A stretch of 39,391 nt of DNA, from positions 1 to 39,391 of the IMG/VR virus record IMGVR_UViG_3300010158_002994, one strand, 5' to 3'. Numbering within the stretch: the stretch's first letter is position 1; every line of letters starts with the position of its first letter. A model generated the notes under the pieces. That model ran no database searches and was not told the DNA's origin. It was given only the letters and a program-made list of their open reading frames with translations. Both the position numbers and the translations under genes were made by a program. Below, one piece after another: positions 16,630-22,897 of the stretch. This stretch comes from a virus.

Positions 16630-17653
16630 AGATTACCAAAAGATATTCGATTCGCTTGGAAAGGAAGCAGTAGTAGAAGAGACAAAAGAAGATCTAAAGG
16701 TAAACGATAGAATTTTAATTATCGATTCACTGAATACTTTCCTAAGAGCGTTTACGGTTATACAGCATTTTAATAAAAGTTTGAATCACGTTGGTGGATT
16801 AACAGGTTACCTAAGGTCGCTTGGTTTTGCCATCAACTTGATTCGACCTACCAGAGTGATTCTGGCGTTCGATGGCAAGGGCTCATCAACGAATAAACGT
16901 TATATCTATCCAGAGTACAAAGCTAATAGAGGCATACGCAGGGTCACTAACTGGGACGCTTTTGAGAATCAAGAGCAAGAATCAGAAGCAATCACAAATC
17001 AGTTAGTTAGATTAATAGATTATTTGAAGTGCTTGCCGGTAGATTTAATTTCAATAGATAAAATAGAAGCTGACGATGTTATCGGTTACATTACTCAACA
17101 GATGGACACTGACTTCACAATAATGTCTTCAGACCGAGATTATTTACAGCTCGTATCTGAAAGGATAACTGTATATTCTCCTACGAAAAAAATCTTCTAC
17201 ACTCCTAAAAAAGTCTTAGACCAATACGGAGTTAGCAGCGAAAACTTTTTGAATTATAAAGTTTTAACCGGAGATTCTGGAGATAACGTTCCTGGAATTA
17301 AAGGCATCGGACCAAAGACGATAACAAAACTTTATCCAGAATTATCTAGCTACAATAAAATGACTTTAACAGAAGTTATACAAAAAGCAAAAGACGGAGA
17401 CGGAAAAGCATTCATGAGTATTAGAAATTTCGAGCATCAGTTAAAGATAAACGAAAAGTTAATGGATCTAACAAATCCCAACATACCAGAAGATTCCATT
17501 GTAGAAATACAAGAAATGTTGGAGAGTCCTAACAAGACTTATAGATCAAAGGAATTTATGGAAATTTATCACGAAGACGACCTAGGAAATTCGATAGCAA
17601 ATCTCCAGTCGTGGTTACACAATCATTTTCACCAGTTATCAAAATATAAATAA
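16622..17653 (+). CDS. 5'-3' exonuclease / flap nuclease (Pol I N-terminal / T4 RNase H type)
   Basis: The likely start is ATG 16622, overlapping the UvsX gene end by 8 nt; an upstream in-frame TTG at 16574 lies deep in the UvsX gene and is less likely. The 343-aa product has the metal-binding residues of the 5'-nuclease family: 'ILIIDSLNTFLRAF' (D35), 'AFDGKGSSTNKRYIYPEYKANR', 'KIEADDVIGYI', 'MSSDRDYLQLV', and the helix-three-turn-helix 'TGDSGDNVPGIKGIGPKT'. It would remove RNA primers and 5' flaps at the fork. Because the phage polymerase genes here lack a 5' nuclease domain, this stand-alone enzyme supplies that activity. Confidence 0.9.
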   Translation: MNKDYQKIFDSLGKEAVVEETKEDLKVNDRILIIDSLNTFLRAFTVIQHFNKSLNHVGGLTGYLRSLGFAINLIRPTRVILAFDGKGSSTNKRYIYPEYKANRGIRRVTNWDAFENQEQESEAITNQLVRLIDYLKCLPVDLISIDKIEADDVIGYITQQMDTDFTIMSSDRDYLQLVSERITVYSPTKKIFYTPKKVLDQYGVSSENFLNYKVLTGDSGDNVPGIKGIGPKTITKLYPELSSYNKMTLTEVIQKAKDGDGKAFMSIRNFEHQLKINEKLMDLTNPNIPEDSIVEIQEMLESPNKTYRSKEFMEIYHEDDLGNSIANLQSWLHNHFHQLSKYK

Positions 17654-17656
17654 GTT

Positions 17657-19033
17657 ATGGCAGTTTTAAATCAGTTACAACAGTACGGAGTAGGTTTTCA
17701 AATTAAGGTTTTATCTAGCTTATTAAAAGATAAAGAATTCTTACAAAACATAAACGACATTTTGGACGTAGAGATGTTCGATAATCCAGCGCACAAGTGG
17801 ATTGTACAAGAGATATTAAGGTACTATTACAAGTATCACACAACGCCTTCTATGGAATCTTTACAGGTCGAAGTTAAGAAGATCGACAACGACGTGTTAA
17901 AGGTGAGCGTAGTAGAACAACTAAAGGATTCATTAAAAGCTACAGACGAAGATAGAGAATACGTAGAGAGCGAATTTTCTAACTTCTGTAAGAATCAGCA
18001 GATGAAGAACGCGATTATGAATTCTGTTAGTCTTTTGGAAAAGGGCGAATTTGATCAGATTAGATCAATGATCGATACAGCGTTAAAAGCAGGACAAGAC
18101 AAAAGAATAGGACACGAATACGAGAAGGACATGGAAACTCGTTATAGAATGGAACAGCGTTCTCCCATTGCAACTCCATGGGCAAATCTAAACGAATTGC
18201 TTATGGGAGGTTTGGGTGTAGGAGATCTAGGAATTATATTTGGAAATCCAGGCGGTGGTAAATCTTGGTTGTTGGTAAACCTAGGCGCCATAGCAGTGCA
18301 AATGGGTTTTACGGTAAACCATTACACATTGGAATTATCCGAAGACTACATTGGTAAAAGATACGATGCGCTGTTTACTGGCATAGACGTTCAACAGATT
18401 CACTTGAACAGAGACAAAGTTCAACAAGAAATTGACAAGCTAAAAGGCAAGTTGATTATCAAAGAATTTCCAATGGGTAAAACTACTCCTAACACTATAG
18501 AGAATCACATTCAAAAGTGTAGAGATTTAGGGCATCCTCCAGATTTAGTCATTATAGATTACGTTGACCTGTTAAAGAGCAAAACAAGATCTATAGACCC
18601 AAAGGACGCGATAGACGATGTATACACTGCGGTCAAAGGTATGGCAAGAGAAATCAAAGTACCAGTTTGGACAGTATCCCAAGTAAATAGAATGGGAGCA
18701 AAAGACGATGTAATTGAGGGTGACAAGGCCGCAGGATCTTACAATAAAATGATGATTGCTGACTTTGCGATGTCGTTATCAAGAAAGAGACAGGACAAGG
18801 TAAATGGCACCGGAAGAATGCACGTAATGAAAAATAGGTACGGTGCAGACGGCATGACCTACGCCGCAAAGGTCAACACAAATTGCGGCAGAATAGAAAT
18901 TAGTAAGGACGAGATGGACGAGGACAATTTGACATTCGACACCGGCAAGCCAAACGGTAATGGAAATAGTGGCAGTTTTAGCGCCGACGAGAAAAACTAT
19001 TTGTCCAAAAAATTCTTTGAGATGAATCTTTAG
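17657..19033 (+). CDS. Replicative DNA helicase (DnaB family, T4 gp41-like)
   Basis: A 458-aa protein starting at an AGTTATG context 3 nt after the exonuclease stop. The N-terminal 150 residues are helical, as in DnaB-type NTDs. The RecA-like ATPase has Walker A GNPGGGKS (196-203), a 'HYTLELSEDYIGKRYDA' segment (motif H1a) and Walker B 'DLVIIDYVDLL' (D301). Then come 'VPVWTVSQVNRMG' and 'DFAMSLSRKRQD', typical of the gp41/DnaB core. It would form a hexamer that unwinds the fork and interacts with primase; no primase gene is visible here. Size is close to T4 gp41 (475 aa). Confidence 0.9.
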   Translation: MAVLNQLQQYGVGFQIKVLSSLLKDKEFLQNINDILDVEMFDNPAHKWIVQEILRYYYKYHTTPSMESLQVEVKKIDNDVLKVSVVEQLKDSLKATDEDREYVESEFSNFCKNQQMKNAIMNSVSLLEKGEFDQIRSMIDTALKAGQDKRIGHEYEKDMETRYRMEQRSPIATPWANLNELLMGGLGVGDLGIIFGNPGGGKSWLLVNLGAIAVQMGFTVNHYTLELSEDYIGKRYDALFTGIDVQQIHLNRDKVQQEIDKLKGKLIIKEFPMGKTTPNTIENHIQKCRDLGHPPDLVIIDYVDLLKSKTRSIDPKDAIDDVYTAVKGMAREIKVPVWTVSQVNRMGAKDDVIEGDKAAGSYNKMMIADFAMSLSRKRQDKVNGTGRMHVMKNRYGADGMTYAAKVNTNCGRIEISKDEMDEDNLTFDTGKPNGNGNSGSFSADEKNYLSKKFFEMNL

Positions 19034-19051
19034 ATTTATCGTAAAAAGGCT

Positions 19052-19060
19052 ATATTTATT
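19052..19060 (+). promoter_or_regulatory. Candidate phage promoter motif TATATTTATT (19078 gene)
   Basis: Ends 17 nt before the ATG at 19078, matching the exact spacing at 1915 and 2980, and starts 18 nt after the helicase stop codon. Confidence 0.55.
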
Positions 19061-19077
19061 AGTACAAAACGCATTCT

Positions 19078-19299
19078 ATGAACTTTTTGATCAGCTTATT
19101 TAAAAAATCACCAAAGGGCGATAACTTTCGCGCTAACGCAACTCCTTCAAAGTATAATGATTCAATTGCACAATTGAATTCAACAGGAGACCAACAGTAC
19201 GATAAACTTACTACTGAAAAAATCAGAAAAATTGGTAAGACGCAAACTCAGCCTGCTGATCAAACTCAAGGTAACACAACAGTACCTGGAACTAGATAG
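19078..19299 (+). CDS. Small hypothetical protein
   Basis: A 73-aa polar protein with 'MNFLISLFKKSPKGDNFRAN' at the N-terminus and a Gln/Thr-rich C-terminal half ('GKTQTQPADQTQGNTTVPG') that looks disordered. I recognise no domain. The N-terminal hydrophobic stretch (residues 2-8) is too short for a normal membrane segment but could form an amphipathic anchor. It has its own promoter-like motif and sits between the helicase and the ribonucleotide reductase leader, so it may be a separately expressed small protein of unknown role. Confidence 0.6.
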   Translation: MNFLISLFKKSPKGDNFRANATPSKYNDSIAQLNSTGDQQYDKLTTEKIRKIGKTQTQPADQTQGNTTVPGTR

Positions 19300-19333
19300 T
19301 TTAGTCTTTTTACATTCTCACTAATTTATTAAA

Positions 19334-19384
19334 GGTTTCGAACCATAATAGGGGTATACAGCTACGCTCACGGGCTGGGCTATT
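19334..19384 (+). ncRNA. GC-rich, foldable leader element upstream of the ribonucleotide reductase gene
   Basis: Inside a 112-nt gap before the nrdJ-like gene is a stretch much richer in G/C than the flanks. It can form a GGTT-TCG-AACC hairpin (19334-19344) and a second structure: AATAG 19347-19351 with CTATT 19380-19384, then CAGC 19359-19362 with GCTG 19374-19377, topped by CG/CG around a CTCA loop. It is followed by an A-rich run and the ATG at 19412. It does not show the cobalamin-riboswitch B12 box. It could be a regulatory RNA for the reductase; comparative RNA motifs next to nrdJ genes have been described, but I cannot match this one. Confidence 0.35.
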
Positions 19385-19411
19385 TAAAAAAATAATAAAA
19401 AAACAAAATAA

Positions 19412-21262
19412 ATGGACATTACGCAGGAGATTCTATCTGACATTACGGTGTATAACAAGTACGCCAAGTATTTACCCGAGTTACAGAGAAGAGAAACGTG
19501 GAACGAGATAGTAACAAGAAACAAACAAATGCATCAGAAGAAGTTTCCGTTATTGTCTAAAGAAATTGAAGAAGCTTATAAACTAGTATATGATAAAAAA
19601 ATTCTTCCTTCGATGCGTTCGATGCAGTTTGCAGGTAAGCCCATTGAAATTAATAATGCTCGTATATTTAACTGCTCTTTTGCTCCTGTTAACGATTGGA
19701 GGGTGTTCAGTGAAGTAATGTTCCTTTTGTTAGGTGGTTGCGGTGTTGGATACTCTGTGCAAAAGCATCACATTGACGAGTTACCAGAAATTACAAAGCC
19801 AACAAAAGAGAAGCGATTCTTAGTTGGAGATTCTATAGAAGGTTGGGCAGACGCAGTAAAGATTTTAATGAAGTCTTACTTAGTTGGTGGACCAAGACCT
19901 AAATTCGATTTTAGAGACGTTAGACCAAAAGGCGCAATGTTAATTACTGCAGGCGGTAAAGCGCCAGGACCAGAGCCATTAAAAGAGTGTTTGTTCCAAA
20001 TTCAAAAGATTTTGGATCGTAAAGAAAGCGGAGACAGATTATCTCCATTAGAGTGTCACGATATGATCTGCTATATTGCAGACGCAGTATTATCAGGTGG
20101 TATTCGTAGAGCTGCTTTAATTAGCTTATTCAGTTTCGACGACGAAGACATGTTAACTTCTAAATTCGGTTCTTGGTGGGAAGCAAATCCACAACGCGGT
20201 AGAGCAAACAACTCTGCGGTCTTATTAAGAGACAGAATTCAAAAAGAGGAATTCTTTGATCTGTTCAAGAAAATTGAATTATCAAAAGCTGGAGAACCTG
20301 GATTTTTCTTAACAAACGATAAAGATTGGGGAACTAATCCATGTGCTGAGATTGCGTTGAGATCTTTTCAATTCTGTAATTTGTGCGAAGTGAATGTGTC
20401 TAACTTGGAATCACAAGAAGACTACAACGAAAGAGTTAAGCAAGCCGCATTCATCGGAACGCTACAAGCCTCTTACACCGACTTCCATTATTTAAGAGAT
20501 ATTTGGAAGAGAACAACAGAGAAAGATGCGTTGATCGGAATCGGTATGACAGGTATTGCTTCAGGCGCAGTTCTTAAATTAAACATGAAAGAAGCGGCCT
20601 TAATAGTAAAAGAAGAAAACGAAAGAGTAGCAAAACTAATCGGAATAAATAAATCTGCAAGATGTACAACAGTTAAACCGTCAGGCACAACTTCAATGGT
20701 ATTGGGAACCTCTTCAGGAGTACACGCATGGCACGATAAATTCTATTACAGAAGAATGAGATTGGGAAAGAACGAATCTTTATACACTCACTTGGCGCTT
20801 CATCATCCAGAGCTAATAGAAGACGAGTACTTTAAACCACAAACTCAAGCGATAGTAACCATTCCTCAAAAGGCACCAGAAGGAGCAATTACTAGAGACG
20901 AAAAAGCATTAGATCTTTTACACAGACTAGAAAAGATACACAAAGAGTGGATCAAGCCTGGTCACAGAGGCGGTAGAAATACGCACAACGTTTCAGTAAC
21001 AATTAGTTTAAGAGACGAAGAGTGGCCAGAGGTAACCGAGTGGGCATGGAACAACAGAAATAACTACACAGCGTTATCATGTTTGCCTTACGATAATGGT
21101 AGTTACGTTCAAGCGCCTTTCGAAACAATCACAGAAGAGCAATTCAACGATATAATTAAAAATCTTCACGAAATCGATCTTACTAAAGTCGTAGAGTTGA
21201 ACGACAATACGGATCAAAAAGGAGAACTAGCTTGTGCAGGCGGAGCATGCGAAATCGTATAA
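19412..21262 (+). CDS. nrdJ: Adenosylcobalamin-dependent ribonucleotide reductase (class II, NrdJ)
   Basis: A 616-aa protein with the signature of monomeric B12-dependent RNRs of the Lactobacillus leichmannii RTPR type. Redox Cys pair: C88 in 'ARIFNCSF' and C322 in 'FQFCNLCEVN'. Thiyl-radical Cys: C311 in 'NPCAEI'. C-terminal shuttle pair: C608 and C613 in 'ACAGGACEIV'. The 11-residue gap between C311 and C322 matches RTPR (C408/C419). Also visible are 'LLLGGCGVGYSVQ' and 'TVKPSGTTSMVLGTSSGVHAWH'. There is no N-terminal ATP cone. It makes deoxyribonucleotides and relies on host cobalamin; the phage thioredoxin at 37301 may re-reduce it. A folded leader lies upstream. Confidence 0.92.
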   Translation: MDITQEILSDITVYNKYAKYLPELQRRETWNEIVTRNKQMHQKKFPLLSKEIEEAYKLVYDKKILPSMRSMQFAGKPIEINNARIFNCSFAPVNDWRVFSEVMFLLLGGCGVGYSVQKHHIDELPEITKPTKEKRFLVGDSIEGWADAVKILMKSYLVGGPRPKFDFRDVRPKGAMLITAGGKAPGPEPLKECLFQIQKILDRKESGDRLSPLECHDMICYIADAVLSGGIRRAALISLFSFDDEDMLTSKFGSWWEANPQRGRANNSAVLLRDRIQKEEFFDLFKKIELSKAGEPGFFLTNDKDWGTNPCAEIALRSFQFCNLCEVNVSNLESQEDYNERVKQAAFIGTLQASYTDFHYLRDIWKRTTEKDALIGIGMTGIASGAVLKLNMKEAALIVKEENERVAKLIGINKSARCTTVKPSGTTSMVLGTSSGVHAWHDKFYYRRMRLGKNESLYTHLALHHPELIEDEYFKPQTQAIVTIPQKAPEGAITRDEKALDLLHRLEKIHKEWIKPGHRGGRNTHNVSVTISLRDEEWPEVTEWAWNNRNNYTALSCLPYDNGSYVQAPFETITEEQFNDIIKNLHEIDLTKVVELNDNTDQKGELACAGGACEIV

Positions 21263-21269
21263 AGACGGA

Positions 21270-21434
21270 ATGGTAGAAAATATTCACTACTACGTAGAAG
21301 GAGAAAGAGTCGTTTTTACGGCTCTTTTCCATTTGCAGAGAGGTCAGTGCTGTGGTAACTACTGCAGACATTGTCCTTACGATCCAAAGCACACGATGGG
21401 TACCAAGAAAATAAAAGATGAAGATTCCGAATAA
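21270..21434 (+). CDS. Cys-rich small protein (DUF5522-like)
   Basis: A 54-aa protein starting at ATG 21270, 7 nt after the RNR stop; an upstream in-frame GTG at 21234 lies in the RNR gene and is not favoured. The pattern 'VFTALFHLQRGQCCGNYCRHCPYDPK' (quoted in parts: 'FHLQRGQCCGNYCRHCPY') matches the DUF5522 family, a short Bacteroidota protein with a CCGNxCRHCPY motif. Its four Cys could bind a metal or Fe-S cluster. In host genomes its function is unknown. Its place immediately after nrdJ is suggestive of a redox or metal role, but this is inference. Confidence 0.75.
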   Translation: MVENIHYYVEGERVVFTALFHLQRGQCCGNYCRHCPYDPKHTMGTKKIKDEDSE

Positions 21435-21460
21435 TTTATTAAATTAGTTAAAAATACAAG

Positions 21461-21667
21461 ATGATTATTGAAGTCACTGAGGATAAGGTTTATGTGTTAA
21501 TTATAGTAGTACTATCAGTTATGCAAATTTTACAGTGGAGAAAGATCCACGCATTGAAATATGTATTAGAAGAAGTCTTCGATCAAATAAGAGTGCTGGC
21601 AATGGCGACTGGCGCTAAGATAGAAGAAGTCGAAAGAAAAGTAGACAGAAATGAAAATAGAAAATAA
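21461..21667 (+). CDS. Small single-pass membrane protein with a charged helix
   Basis: A 68-aa protein with a hydrophobic segment at about residues 9-26 ('KVYVLIIVVLSVMQILQW') and a helical, charged C-terminal part ('ALKYVLEEVFDQIRVLAM', then 'KIEEVERKVDRNENRK'). The C-terminus overlaps the next gene's start by 17 nt. I do not recognise the family. It could be a membrane anchor or small regulator; it is not evidently a holin, having only one membrane segment and no lysis neighbours. A TAATTTATT string lies 20 nt upstream of the start. Confidence 0.6.
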   Translation: MIIEVTEDKVYVLIIVVLSVMQILQWRKIHALKYVLEEVFDQIRVLAMATGAKIEEVERKVDRNENRK

Positions 21668-21830
21668 AAGTAGTGGATTAGGCGATACTATAGCGAAATT
21701 TACCCATTTTGTTGGACTCGACAAATTGGCCGAACGTATTGCAAACGCTTTAGGTTACGAAGATTGCGGATGCACAAGAAGACAAAGCACGCTAAATAAG
21801 CTTTTTCCCTACAAGAAAATAAAAAAGTAG
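21651..21830 (+). CDS. Small conserved-looking phage protein with a CGC motif
   Basis: A 59-aa ORF (ATG 21651, TAG 21828-21830) overlapping the end of the preceding gene by 17 nt and followed by 2 nt before the next ATG. The reading 'SGLGDTIAKFTHFVGLDKLAE' (shown as 'GLGDTIAKFTHFVG') and 'EDCGCTRRQSTLNKLFPYKK' resembles small proteins I know from other phages with 'GLGDxxEKxTxxxGIxK' and 'CGCxxRxxxLNKLFPY' patterns. The CGC pair could bind a metal. Function unknown. It is too short for the usual length cut-off but is well packed between neighbours with good coding sense. Confidence 0.7.
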   Translation: MKIENKSSGLGDTIAKFTHFVGLDKLAERIANALGYEDCGCTRRQSTLNKLFPYKKIKK

Positions 21831-21832
21831 TT

Positions 21833-22855
21833 ATGAAATTAGACAAGTTTCAAAAACTCAAGGTTAGATTAGAAGTACTTAAGCTTGAGAAGAATTTTTT
21901 TGCGTTAGACAGAGTGTTGTATTACTTCTCTTTCTTGGGCAATATTTTTTTGGTGTACTTCGGTTACTTCTTTATTAAGAATATCGTAGACACATTACCT
22001 CACATGTTTCCGTATCAAACAGAATTCCTTTCGGTATTCATTGGATTGTTTTTGGCTGGATACGAATTAACCAAAAGATTTGCAATAGAACAGCTAAGCG
22101 TATATTTTATCCAGATTAGAAAGTTTTTTACTTGGAACGGAATAGTCGGATCTTTGTGTGTAGCTTTCCTAATAGCAGGATCTTTTTACCTCTCTTTAAA
22201 CGGAGCTCACAGATTGGTCGACTCTTCCGCTACGATAGAAACAGCCATAGACAATAATATTCAAATCAAGTCGGATTCAATCTCAAAGTACTACGACAAA
22301 GAAATCACATACTACAGATCACAACCAGGCCGATCTAAAGCCGATAGAAAATATAGAGATTCAATAGTCGCAGCACTACAAGTTAATAAAGACACAAAGG
22401 TCAAAGAAGCCGAAAATAAAACTGTGGGCAGATCAGAAACAGTTTTAGCAAAGAACAAAGAAAACGATACTGCATTCGTATTCATGACATTTTTCTTGGA
22501 GTTTATCATCGCTCTTGGTGTGGCATTTAACGCTGTATATACATTAGGATCGTACGACGAGACCAAAAAGCTCCTGTCAACGCCCAAGTACAAACAGGCA
22601 GAGCTTAATCTTACGCTTTTAAAACTATACTACCAAAACGGAAAGAAGCGACCTGGAGATCCGGTGCTGTCTTTTAATAAGATGCTATCGTTGGTAAAGA
22701 ACCAAAAAGTTAATTGTATCCAAAGCGAAGTAAGAAACTTCGTGGTATACTGCACCGAATTGGACATTATCAAAGAGGTACGCGCAAGACGAAAAGAGTA
22801 CCAAGTAGATTACGCTACGGCCAAGTCGTTGATAGAGAACGAGTTAGTACTTTAA
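21833..22855 (+). CDS. Membrane protein with four predicted transmembrane segments
   Basis: A 340-aa protein starting in AGTTATG. Likely membrane helices are at about 28-49, 63-79, 103-122 and 213-237. Between the third and fourth lies an ~90-residue charged loop with 'DNNIQIKSDSISKYYDKEI' that is probably periplasmic, and the C-terminal 100 residues are soluble and basic ('KKLLSTPKYKQAELNLTLLK', 'VRARRKEYQVDY'). I do not recognise the family. By position between NrdJ and the DNA polymerase it is not obviously lysis-related; it could act in membrane anchoring of replication or in host takeover. No function is assigned. Confidence 0.75.
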   Translation: MKLDKFQKLKVRLEVLKLEKNFFALDRVLYYFSFLGNIFLVYFGYFFIKNIVDTLPHMFPYQTEFLSVFIGLFLAGYELTKRFAIEQLSVYFIQIRKFFTWNGIVGSLCVAFLIAGSFYLSLNGAHRLVDSSATIETAIDNNIQIKSDSISKYYDKEITYYRSQPGRSKADRKYRDSIVAALQVNKDTKVKEAENKTVGRSETVLAKNKENDTAFVFMTFFLEFIIALGVAFNAVYTLGSYDETKKLLSTPKYKQAELNLTLLKLYYQNGKKRPGDPVLSFNKMLSLVKNQKVNCIQSEVRNFVVYCTELDIIKEVRARRKEYQVDYATAKSLIENELVL

Positions 22856-22897
22856 TCTTACATTTTTCTAGATTCCCTAAATAGTGTATATTTGAAT

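Noticed and set aside
19321-19411. tRNA gene or cobalamin riboswitch before nrdJ
   Set aside because: The 'GGTTTCGAACC' string looked like a T-arm, but no acceptor stem, anticodon arm or CCA fits on either strand; no B12 box is present.
22887-22894. Host-type Bacteroidota -7 promoter box TATATTTG before the polymerase
   Set aside because: It lies only 3 nt before the start ATG, so a transcript would begin inside the gene; no matching -33 element is visible.
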